This document shows, one piece after another, positions 8,444 through 15,569 of a stretch of DNA of 64,000 nucleotides. Within the stretch, counting starts at the first letter, position 1, and each line of letters begins with the position of its first letter. The stretch is from Streptomyces atratus. Lineage in GTDB: Bacteria; Actinomycetota; Actinomycetes; Streptomycetales; Streptomycetaceae. Where the stretch lies: NCBI RefSeq assembly GCF_014648655.1, contig NZ_BMRN01000018.1, forward strand, positions 1 through 64,000, written 5' to 3'. The translations under genes were made by a program, and so were the position numbers. The notes under the pieces were generated by a model. The model did no database searches. It saw only the letters and a list, made by a program, of their open reading frames with translations, and was not told the origin of the DNA.

Positions 8444-9217
8444 TCAGCGCAGGAGCAGTTGGAGTCCGCCGAGGACGGTCGCGCCGATCACCAGTTGCTC
8501 GAAGAGCTTCTGGTTGATGCGGTCCACGCACTTGCGGCCGATGTAGGCGCCGGGGAGGACGAACAGCAGCATGCAGGCGTCCAGCAGCAGCGACTGTGCA
8601 TCGATGAGGCCCAGGCCCACGCTGAACGGCACCTTGGACGTGTTGACGATGAGGAAGAACCACGCCGACGTCCCCAGGAAGCCGAGCTTCCGGAAGCCGG
8701 CGGAGAGCAGATAGAGCGACATGACGGGGCCGCCCGCATTGGCGACCATCGTGGTGAAACCGCCGAGCACCCCGTACGAGCGGGCCTTGAACCTGCCGCC
8801 GCCTCGCATCGGTGGTGCGCCGGACTCCTCCGTGGCCTCCCGGCCCGTGACCGCGGGCCTCCGCCGCCAGATGGTGATGCCTGCCATGACCAGCAGGATC
8901 GCGCCGATCGACGTCCGTACGGCCGCGTCGTCGGCCCACATCATGAAGGCCGTTCCCGCCACCACGCCGGCGGCTACGGCGGGGAAGAGCCGCAGCAGAG
9001 TCGGCCAGTGGGCGTGCCGCCGGTAGATGAGAACGGCGAGCACATCGCCTGCGATGAGAATCGGGAGCAGTACTCCGGTGGACTCGCGGGCCGGGAGTAC
9101 GGCCGCGAAGACCGCCAGACTGATCGTATTGGCGCCGCTTACGGCCGACTTCGAAAAGCCGACGAGAGCGGATGCCGCGGCGAGCGCGACCAGTTGCCAG
9201 AGTGTGAGAGTGTCCAT
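8444..9217 (-). CDS. TauE/SafE family membrane permease
   Basis: A 257-residue protein with seven to eight hydrophobic segments. Family motifs include ALVGFSKSAVSGANTIS near the start and GGFTTMVANAGGPVMSLYLL in the middle, the two pseudo-repeat signatures of TauE/SafE proteins, which move sulfite, sulfonates or other organic anions across the membrane. ATG 9217 is preferred to the upstream ATG 9241 because homology begins at MDTLTLWQL. It lies 24 bases after the MFS gene and ends the minus-strand operon that starts with the 27-codon peptide at 13290. Its role there is unknown; it might export or import an anionic compound. Confidence 0.86.
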   Translation of the reverse strand: MDTLTLWQLVALAAASALVGFSKSAVSGANTISLAVFAAVLPARESTGVLLPILIAGDVLAVLIYRRHAHWPTLLRLFPAVAAGVVAGTAFMMWADDAAVRTSIGAILLVMAGITIWRRRPAVTGREATEESGAPPMRGGGRFKARSYGVLGGFTTMVANAGGPVMSLYLLSAGFRKLGFLGTSAWFFLIVNTSKVPFSVGLGLIDAQSLLLDACMLLFVLPGAYIGRKCVDRINQKLFEQLVIGATVLGGLQLLLR

Positions 9218-9241
9218 GCCAGGAACAGATGGTAGGCCCAC

Positions 9242-10513
9242 CTATGGGAGCCAGAGGCAGGCGGCAGCCAGGAGCGCCACAGTCGCCCCGCCCGTGAGTA
9301 CCGGGATGCTGCCCAGCCAGCCGGCGAGCGCGCCACCGCCGAGTGCGCCGATCGGCACCGTGCCGATGAGTGCGGCCTGGAGAACCCCGGCAACCCGGCC
9401 TTGGAGCTCGGGCGGTGTGATCAGTTGCTGGGTGGTGGTCATGGAGATGGCCCAGACCGTGGCCGAAAGACCGAAGAGGAACTGGTACGAAAGCAGCGCC
9501 GGGAAGCCGGATCCCAGGGAGGCGGCCGGAACCAGGAAGATGGCGAGGGCCGCCACCACCGCGCAGATCCGGGTCGCCAGGGCCAGTCCGATGGTGGCGG
9601 CGCACCGGCCGGCCAACAGCACCCCGAGGACGGTCGCGACGCTGAACGCGGCATACACCGTCCCCAACTGCCAGGCGGGAAGAGCGAGGTCGCGGGTGGC
9701 GTAGAGCACGAAGAGCGCGTCCACGGCTCCGCTGCCGAGATTGAATCCGGCCCCCGCGAGCACCTGCCGGCGCAGCAGTCTCTCCCCACGCACCACGGCC
9801 AGTCCGGCGCGCAGCGCGGCCGTGCGGGAGCCCGCCTCGGGGCGGCTGCGCTCGGCCGGGGTGTTCAGCGTGGCGGGGAGGGCGAGGAGCAGCAGCGCCT
9901 CGACGCCGTATGCCACGCAGCCGGCCAGCAGCGCAGTGGAGGCCCCGGCCAGACCCACCAGCACTCCGCCCAGCGCCGGTCCGCCGATCTGCCCGGTGGT
10001 GCGGGCCCCGGTCAGTGCGGAGTTGGCGGACAGCAGCTGCTCGGGATGCACGACCCGGGGCAGGGCCGCCTGCAGAGCGACCGCGAGCATGGAGGTCAGC
10101 GCGCCGGACGCGGTGGCCACCGCGTACAGCTGGAGCAGGCTGAGGCGGCCGAAGAAGTCCGCCAGAGGTACCGAACCGACAACCAGCACCTGCAGGACGG
10201 TGAGGCGCACGGTCAGGCCGCGCAGACGTGCCCGGTCGACCAGCACACCGGCGAACGGGCTGAGGAGAGCTCCGGGGAGGTAGCTCAGCGCCATCAGAGC
10301 GGACGCGCCGAACGGGCCCGCGTCCAGCCGGGTCACCGCGAGCAGCGCGAGCGCCAGGGTGGTGACCTGGCGCCCCACCGAGCTGGCGATCTGTTCTCCG
10401 CAGAGCAGCGCGAACGGGCGGTGGCGCAGCAGGGAGTGCGCGGGGTGGTCGCTCCCGCCACCGGCAGAAGCCGTACGAGGAGGAGAGGAAGGGTGGTCGG
10501 GCGGCGGCCCCAT
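9242..10513 (-). CDS. MFS transporter (EntS/MFS_3-like exporter)
   Basis: A 423-residue transporter with 11-12 hydrophobic segments. The N-terminal 25 residues are hydrophilic. ALMALSYLPGALLSPFAGVLVDRARLRG (about 70-97) is the conserved loop between helices 2 and 3, and the layout matches the MFS_3 group that includes siderophore exporters such as EntS. The gene begins three bases after the radical SAM gene, so it is cotranscribed and is the obvious candidate to export the product of that enzyme. A signal for substrate specificity is not visible. Confidence 0.87.
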   Translation of the reverse strand: MGPPPDHPSSPPRTASAGGGSDHPAHSLLRHRPFALLCGEQIASSVGRQVTTLALALLAVTRLDAGPFGASALMALSYLPGALLSPFAGVLVDRARLRGLTVRLTVLQVLVVGSVPLADFFGRLSLLQLYAVATASGALTSMLAVALQAALPRVVHPEQLLSANSALTGARTTGQIGGPALGGVLVGLAGASTALLAGCVAYGVEALLLLALPATLNTPAERSRPEAGSRTAALRAGLAVVRGERLLRRQVLAGAGFNLGSGAVDALFVLYATRDLALPAWQLGTVYAAFSVATVLGVLLAGRCAATIGLALATRICAVVAALAIFLVPAASLGSGFPALLSYQFLFGLSATVWAISMTTTQQLITPPELQGRVAGVLQAALIGTVPIGALGGGALAGWLGSIPVLTGGATVALLAAACLWLP

Positions 10514-10516
10514 CGT

Positions 10517-13084
10517 TCAGATGTCTGTGCAGGGGACGGGCCACCGGCGGATGCGCGGTGGCAGGGCCACCACCCAGCCGTCCGTCACCCACGCGAGGCG
10601 TTCCGCCGCCAGAAGGTCCACCGCTTCCCGGCCGATCGCGCTCAGGCCGGCCACGGGAGTGGCGTCCTGGACGGTCAGGAAGGTGGCCAGCAGATCGGGG
10701 TCCTCGATCGTGAAGCGGGCTGCGGCCGATGGCTCCCTGCGGTCCATGACCGTCACGAAGTCCGGCCCGCGCCGGTGGTAGAGCTGTCCGTAGGCATGGC
10801 GGTTGCGCCAGACGGCCAGTTCCGGCGGCTCGCCGGGCAGCGGGCCGGGGGCGGGTAGGTGGCGCAGCAGGCCGGCTGTCGCGGACACCTCGTTCGTGGA
10901 GCCGGCGAACAGGGGGTCGTCGGTCGCCGGAGTCCAGTGCACGACGAGATCGTGGCTCTGGCACTCGCGCAGGAACTGGGCCGCGGCCGCCGCCCGTTGG
11001 CCGCCCGCGCCCAGCCGCAGCGGTTCGTCGACCGTCACCAGCCGTCCGTCGATCCGGTACGGCACATGCAGAGTCGGCAGGGAGGGGGCGGAACGGGTCG
11101 GGGGTGCGGGCAGAGGGCTCATCCGGCGACCCTCTCCCCCCGGGAGCGGGGTGCGCTCGACCGAGCGGGCCTCCGGCGCCGTGTCGGGCTGGGCCGTGTG
11201 GACGTCCGGCTCCTGGGCGCGCTCGACCGAGCGGACCGGAACGTGCCAGGTGGGCAGCGCCACGTACGACCGTCCGTCGTCGTAGAGGAGTCCCAGGGAG
11301 ACCATGTGGTCGAGCCATTCGCCGAGCGCCTCGACGGACGGCGGGTTTCCGTCGGCGGTGAGCAGCCGGTGCAGTGCGGGCCGGGTGCGGCCCGCCTCCA
11401 GATGGCGCAGAGCGGCGGCCTGCCAGCCGGCCAGCCGGTGGGTGCGGCGCGGCCAGCCGTGCCGTCGGTCGTGGACGAGGAGCACGTCTTCGCCGTCCGG
11501 GCTGCCGGGCTGTTCCAGGACCAGGGTCGAGGTGGGGTATCCGGTGTACCAGGCACGGGCTGCGGTCTTCAGGCGCTCTTCGGTCCCGCCGCCGATACCG
11601 GCGTGCGGGGTGTCAAAGAGATAGACGAGATCGGTCAGTTCTTCCTGGGGCAGATCGTAGACATGGCGGTACATTTCGGCAGGCCGTCGTTGCTGGAAGC
11701 CGAGCGCCGGGTTGGCGAAGTTGGGGCTGAACCGCTCCAGTTGGATGCGATGGGCGCCGCCGGGCGGCTGGAGATGGACGAGCGCGGGCATCTGATCGAT
11801 GACGGAGGCGTAGTCCTCGGCGCTCTCCCCCGGGAACCCGTAGAGGTAGTTCCAGGAGCAGGTGAGCGAGTGGTTCTCGCACTCGCGGAGCGTACGGATG
11901 TTACGGGCCCCGCTGACGCCCTTGTCCATGAGGTCGAGAGCCTTGTTGCTGAGGGATTCGATACCCGGCTGGATGTGGAACGAGCCGGCCCGGCTCAGCA
12001 GTTCCAGTTGCTCGGACGTGAGGTTGGACTTGACCTCGTAGTGCATGCGCAGGTCCCAGCCGCTGTCGGCGGCGAGCGGGAGAAAGTCCTTGAAGTACGC
12101 CATGTCGATGATGTTGTCGACGGTGACGATGTCCAGGATGCGATGGCGTCGCACGAGGCGGTCGGCCTCGTTCCACAGATGTCTGCCGGGCTTGGAGCGG
12201 AAGGCCATCGCCGATCCGTTGAGCCCGCAGAAGGTGCAGTGGTGCTTCTCGCCCCACCAGCAGCCGCGGGCGCCCTCCACCACCAGTTTCGGATGGACGT
12301 ACTCCGCGAGCGGGGAGGCGTCGAGGGCCTCCTGCCAGAGGTCGTAGTCGGGTGAGGGGATGTCGCCGGGCGCCACCGTGCGACGGGACTCCTCGTTGGC
12401 CCGTGACTGCTTTCCGTCCCACCAGCAGAGTCCGGGAACATCGGCCGGCGCGGTGCCCGCGTCGAGATGGGCGAGAAGGGCGGGGAAGGCATACTCCCCC
12501 TCGCCCCGCACCACGTGATCGACGAATCGATGATTACGGTGCAGGGCATGGCCCATCGGGCCGTCGCAATTGCTGCCACCGAATACGACGGTCAGTCCGG
12601 GGCGGCGTCGTTTGAGTTCCGCGGCGAGCGCCAGCGATGAGACGTTCTGCATGAATGTGGAGGTGAACCCCACGACGTCGGGCAGGTCGGCGAGAACGAC
12701 GCTCGCGCTCTCGTCGATGAATTCCGCCGCATGGGTGCGCATCGCGGTTGCCGTGCCGATATCGATCCCGCGCCGCGAGGCATAGTCCTTCAGCCGGGCC
12801 ACACCCCATTCGGGATCCTTGTACAGGACACCGGAGAATACCCAGTCCCCGAGGCCGTCGAAGATCGATTCGCTCCCCACCGCGACGTGATCGCCGGGTC
12901 GCAGCGTTCCCTGCGAGCGTTCGAGCAGGAATTCCGCCCAGCGCAAGGAACCGTGGAACTCGCGCACCTCGTCGTCCGGGCGGGTGCGGTGCAGCAGTGA
13001 GTGCAGCAGTCCCACTTGGAGCGAGGGGAGTTCGAGCGGCTGCCACGGCATGGTTACCAGATGAATTCGCACTGCGCCTCCCAT
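10517..13084 (-). CDS. B12-binding radical SAM RiPP maturase with fused DUF5825-like domain
   Basis: An 855-residue protein. The N-terminal 230 residues resemble a cobalamin-binding domain (VVGFTSTFMQNVSSLALA, VVFGGSNCDGPMG). A radical SAM domain follows with the cluster motif C275-x7-C283-x2-C286 inside GCWWGEKHHCTFCGLNG, the pattern of RiPP maturation radical SAM C-methyltransferases (TIGR03975-like). After about residue 600, a proline-rich linker containing RSVER twice leads to a 190-residue domain with GPDFVTVMDRR and AERLAWVTDGWVVALP that resembles DUF5825, in my recollection usually a separate neighbour gene. It would C-methylate or otherwise modify a ribosomal peptide. GTG 13072 is an alternative start. 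The operon continues into the MFS and TauE genes. Confidence 0.85.
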   Translation of the reverse strand: MGGAVRIHLVTMPWQPLELPSLQVGLLHSLLHRTRPDDEVREFHGSLRWAEFLLERSQGTLRPGDHVAVGSESIFDGLGDWVFSGVLYKDPEWGVARLKDYASRRGIDIGTATAMRTHAAEFIDESASVVLADLPDVVGFTSTFMQNVSSLALAAELKRRRPGLTVVFGGSNCDGPMGHALHRNHRFVDHVVRGEGEYAFPALLAHLDAGTAPADVPGLCWWDGKQSRANEESRRTVAPGDIPSPDYDLWQEALDASPLAEYVHPKLVVEGARGCWWGEKHHCTFCGLNGSAMAFRSKPGRHLWNEADRLVRRHRILDIVTVDNIIDMAYFKDFLPLAADSGWDLRMHYEVKSNLTSEQLELLSRAGSFHIQPGIESLSNKALDLMDKGVSGARNIRTLRECENHSLTCSWNYLYGFPGESAEDYASVIDQMPALVHLQPPGGAHRIQLERFSPNFANPALGFQQRRPAEMYRHVYDLPQEELTDLVYLFDTPHAGIGGGTEERLKTAARAWYTGYPTSTLVLEQPGSPDGEDVLLVHDRRHGWPRRTHRLAGWQAAALRHLEAGRTRPALHRLLTADGNPPSVEALGEWLDHMVSLGLLYDDGRSYVALPTWHVPVRSVERAQEPDVHTAQPDTAPEARSVERTPLPGGEGRRMSPLPAPPTRSAPSLPTLHVPYRIDGRLVTVDEPLRLGAGGQRAAAAAQFLRECQSHDLVVHWTPATDDPLFAGSTNEVSATAGLLRHLPAPGPLPGEPPELAVWRNRHAYGQLYHRRGPDFVTVMDRREPSAAARFTIEDPDLLATFLTVQDATPVAGLSAIGREAVDLLAAERLAWVTDGWVVALPPRIRRWPVPCTDI

Positions 13085-13176
13085 GGCGCGGGGCGGACGC
13101 CGGGACGCGCCCCACGCCCGCCCTTGTATGTGAAGCCCGACCCCTGTGCACCGGCTGCCTCGGACGCCGATTGCAC
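13054..13176 (-). CDS. Candidate second small peptide overlapping the radical SAM gene start
   Basis: A 40-codon frame from GTG 13176 to TAA 13054 that overlaps the first codons of the radical SAM gene. It lies in the same frame as the 27-codon peptide at 13207-13290, so the open frame simply continues past that peptide's TGA. It is rich in Gly, Arg and Ala, holds one Cys and ends CEFIW. No ribosome site is obvious before the GTG. Open frames are common in DNA this rich in G/C, so this may be chance; I list it because it sits where a RiPP precursor would be expected. Confidence 0.2.
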   Translation of the reverse strand: MQSASEAAGAQGSGFTYKGGRGARPGVRPAPWEAQCEFIW

Positions 13177-13206
13177 TGCGTGCCGATTGCGTCGGAATGT
13201 ACCGGC

Positions 13207-13290
13207 TCAGCGCGTCGGACGTTTCTCGATCGTCTGCCGTTCGCGGTTCTTCGCCTCTTCCTCGCGAACCACTACTTTCTTGATCTCCAT
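13207..13290 (-). CDS. 27-residue peptide, candidate RiPP precursor or leader
   Basis: ATG 13290 is preceded by GGAAGGGAGGG, the strongest ribosome site in this neighbourhood, at a spacing of about 5-7 bases. The product starts MEIKKVVVRE and ends EKRPTR; it is very charged, with no Cys, Ser or aromatic residue. It is the first frame of the minus-strand operon, 122 bases before the radical SAM gene. A short peptide with a leader-like helix ahead of a maturase is the normal layout of a RiPP locus, but this one lacks an evident core. It may be a leader with a separate core, a new precursor type, or an upstream frame that regulates the operon. Confidence 0.5.
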   Translation of the reverse strand: MEIKKVVVREEEAKNRERQTIEKRPTR

Positions 13291-13392
13291 ATGTCCCTCC
13301 CTTCCACTGCCGGCCTCAAGTTCGTTGACGTTAGGTGCCGTTGTGCAAGGCCCGCAAGAGTGCCTCCTGAGGGCGGTGGGGCGTACGGGACA

Positions 13393-13408
13393 GTCCACGC
13401 GCGTGGAC
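13393..13408. promoter_or_regulatory. Perfect 16-bp palindrome between the RiPP-like operon and the DeoR gene
   Basis: GTCCACGCGCGTGGAC is a perfect palindrome, 102 bases upstream of the 27-codon peptide and 93 bases upstream of the divergent regulator. It has the size of a dimeric regulator's operator. Its owner is unknown. Confidence 0.45.
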
Positions 13409-13451
13409 AGCGGAGGGGCGATCGCTATGCTGCGACCCAAGCGCTCACAGG

Positions 13452-13472
13452 AAGCGTTCAAACGAACAACGC
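13452..13472. promoter_or_regulatory. Probable operator of the DeoR/LacI hybrid regulator
   Basis: The stretch holds GCGTT (13454-13458) and AACGC (13468-13472) as inverted arms, with GTTC/GAAC nested inside. Read on the minus strand it contains CGTTTGAACGCTT; the same motif with one change, CGTTTGACCGCTT, recurs at 14675-14687 directly upstream of the transport remnant. A motif shared by the regulator's own promoter and the next operon supports autoregulation and local control. Confidence 0.5.
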
Positions 13473-13500
13473 GCAGCGGTACGGCGAGGGGGCCAGCAGC

Positions 13501-14673
13501 ATGCGGGAGCCGGTTGAACTCAGGCGGCAGCGAATCCTGTCGGTGGTGGAGTCGCGCGGCGCGGTCAAGGTCAGCATGCTCGCGGCCGAACTCGACGTCT
13601 CGGTGGTCACGATCCGGCGGGACGTCGAGGAGCTGACGCGGGCCGGGCGGCTGCGGCGCGGGCACGGGGTGGCCCGGCCGGTACGGGAGGCGCAGCCGCC
13701 CGCCGCGGTCCCGGCACCGAGGGGCGAGGAGCCCGGCGGGGACGGCGGGGCGGTCGCCCTGGTCGTCCCGGAGCGGCATTCGTACCTGTACGAGACCCTG
13801 CACGGCGCCCGGACCGTCCTGGAGGAGTCCGGGATACGGATCGCCCTGCACATCGCACCCCAGTCGGCCGGCGCCGAACGTCCGCTGGTGGAGCGGGCAC
13901 TGGCGGACGGGGCGCGGGGGTTGCTGATCGCGCCGCGCTGGCGCAATACCCGCTCGGAGGAGCTGGACTACGGCTGGCTCGCGGATCTGGGGGTGCCGAC
14001 CGTGCTGATGGAACGGCGGCCCCGGCCGGGCAGCGCGCTGCACGCCCTGGACTCCGTCTGTTCCGATCACTGGTACGGGACGCATCTCGCCGTGGAGCAT
14101 CTGGTGTCACTGGGACATCGCCGTATCGTGCTGGCCGCTCGCGACGACAGCCCGACTGCGCGCAGCATCCGTGCCGCGTTCACCGAGATCGCCGCGGCCC
14201 GCCCGGAGTTGGAGGACTGGTCGGTGGTGCTGAGTTCTCCGCAGGCGGTGCCCGGCCCCGGCCCCGACTCTCCTGCGGTGGGAGCCGCCGCCGCGGAAGC
14301 CGCCCCGTCGGCGACCGAGGACTGCACCGCTCTCGACCTGGCCGCGCTGCTGCGGGAGCGGGGCGCCACGGCAGCGGTGCTGCACGGCGATGTGGACGCG
14401 TTGATGCTGGTGCAGCGGCTGGCGGAGAGCGGTGTCGAGGTGCCGCGGGACTGCTCGGTGGTGGCGTACGACGATGTGGTCGCGGCCCTCGGCAGCACCC
14501 CCCTGACAGCGGTGGCGCCGCCGAAGGCGGAGATCGGGCGAGCCGCCGCCGAGCTGCTGCTCCACCGGCTGTCCGGGGCCGTCGGCGCGAGCGGCCCGGT
14601 ACGCCGGACGGAGCTGCTGCCCACGCTCAAGGTGCGTGGATCCGCGCAGGCCCTCACCCCTCCCATCGAGTGA
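13501..14673 (+). CDS. DeoR-type HTH / LacI-type sensor hybrid transcriptional regulator
   Basis: A 390-residue regulator. Residues 1-58 form a DeoR-type winged helix-turn-helix (RRQRILSVVESRGAVKVSML, then ELDVSVVTIRRDVEEL). Residues about 80-385 resemble the periplasmic-binding-protein-like sensor of LacI regulators (VALVVPERHSYLYETLHGA, VEHLVSLGHRRIVLAARDD, VVAYDDVVAALGSTPLTAV). Such hybrids in actinobacteria usually repress sugar catabolism genes. The downstream genes (ABC importer remnants, hydroxyacid dehydrogenase, GH154-like enzyme) fit that. The ribosome site is GAGGGGG at about 13487-13493. Confidence 0.88.
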   Translation: MREPVELRRQRILSVVESRGAVKVSMLAAELDVSVVTIRRDVEELTRAGRLRRGHGVARPVREAQPPAAVPAPRGEEPGGDGGAVALVVPERHSYLYETLHGARTVLEESGIRIALHIAPQSAGAERPLVERALADGARGLLIAPRWRNTRSEELDYGWLADLGVPTVLMERRPRPGSALHALDSVCSDHWYGTHLAVEHLVSLGHRRIVLAARDDSPTARSIRAAFTEIAAARPELEDWSVVLSSPQAVPGPGPDSPAVGAAAAEAAPSATEDCTALDLAALLRERGATAAVLHGDVDALMLVQRLAESGVEVPRDCSVVAYDDVVAALGSTPLTAVAPPKAEIGRAAAELLLHRLSGAVGASGPVRRTELLPTLKVRGSAQALTPPIE

Positions 14674-14674
14674 G

Positions 14675-14718
14675 CGTTTGACCGCTTTGATTTTCTTCCG
14701 AGCGATCTATTGACCGCT
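14675..14718 (+). promoter_or_regulatory. Promoter/operator region with two TTGACCGCT repeats
   Basis: TTGACCGCT occurs at 14678-14686 and 14710-14718, 32 bases (three helical turns) apart, upstream of the sugar-transport remnant. The first copy belongs to CGTTTGACCGCTT, matching the motif near the regulator's own start at 13452-13464. The TTGACC cores could also act as -35 elements. Confidence 0.45.
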
Positions 14719-14775
14719 ACCGATCAGCCGATCAGGATTCCCCGTGACCCGAATCAGGAGCCGCGGGAGGCACAC

Positions 14776-15409
14776 ATGCCCGGTCGACAGAGTCGTCGAT
14801 CCGTGATCGCCACGATCGCCGCCCTGCCTCTGACAGGCGCGCTCAGCGCCTGCAGCGGCAGCAGCAGATCATCAGGATCGGGCCGCCGCAAGGCCCCCGG
14901 CCGCAGGCCGGCGACCTTCGCCACGGACGGCGCCCCGCAGTTCGCCGCGTTCGCCCGGCAGGCCGGCGCCCAGTGGTACGACACCCGGGCGGGCGCCTGG
15001 AACGTGTCGCTCGCCGACGAGCCCAGCCGCCGCGTCGCTTCGTACTGGCAGCGGCTCATAGACCAGGACCTGGTCTTCATGAACGCGGTCGACAGCCGCC
15101 AGTACGACGCCCAGGTCAGCAACGGTCAGGTCCTTGTACGGCTGAGCGGCGCCCGGGACGCCGGTGCGCAGATGAACGCCCGGCCCGGGCAGAAGGGCAA
15201 GTGGGCCATCGCACCCCTGCCCCAGTGGAAGGAGTCCGATTCCGCGCTCGGCACCCACGGCGGGTCCACTCCTCGCGGTCACCTCCCACAGCAAGCACCC
15301 GGAGGCCGCCCTGGAGTTCATCGAGTCGCAGGTGTCCCACCCCCGACGCGCTGCGCGCCCGGCTCTCCAGCCGCACCAGCAGCCAGTATCCGGCCGCTCC
15401 GGGCCTCGT
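14776..15409 (+). pseudogene. Sugar ABC transporter substrate-binding lipoprotein, degraded
   Basis: ATG 14776 begins MPGRQSRRSVIATIAALPL, a lipoprotein signal peptide ending LSAC with the lipobox Cys at residue 26. After about 40 residues the frame jumps to the middle of a family 1 solute-binding protein (FAAFARQAGAQWYDT, SYWQRLIDQDLVFMNAVD). Around 15255 the frame shifts; the continuation reads LLAVTSHSKHPEAALEFIE, the usual late part of these proteins, in another frame. A large internal deletion plus one or more frameshifts make it non-functional. It would have fed the importer whose permease tail follows. Confidence 0.8.
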
Positions 15410-15532
15410 CGCCGTGAGTACTACCCCGCCGTGATCACGGATTCGCTGCTCGCGGTCCTGCCGCTGATCCTCGCCTTCGCCCTGCTCCAGCGGTTCTGGA
15501 AGTCGGGGCTCACCGCGGGCGCCGTCAAGTAG
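15410..15532 (+). pseudogene. C-terminal tail of a sugar ABC permease
   Basis: The last 40 codons of a MalG/UgpE-type inner-membrane permease remain: YYPAVITDSLLAVLPLILAF, then LLQRFWKSGLTAGAVK and a TAG at 15530-15532. That ending is typical of carbohydrate permeases. The rest of this gene, and the first permease that normally precedes it, have been deleted, so the join with the lipoprotein remnant is a deletion scar. The next gene starts 38 bases later and is intact. Confidence 0.75.
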
Positions 15533-15569
15533 CCGCGCCACCAGCCCCCACCCCCGTACCAGGAGAAAG

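Noticed and set aside
8202..11318. Long minus-strand frame of over 1000 codons across the TauE, MFS and radical SAM genes
   Set aside because: It is Arg/Pro/Gly-rich without motifs and is out of frame with three well-supported genes on the same strand; a GC-bias shadow.
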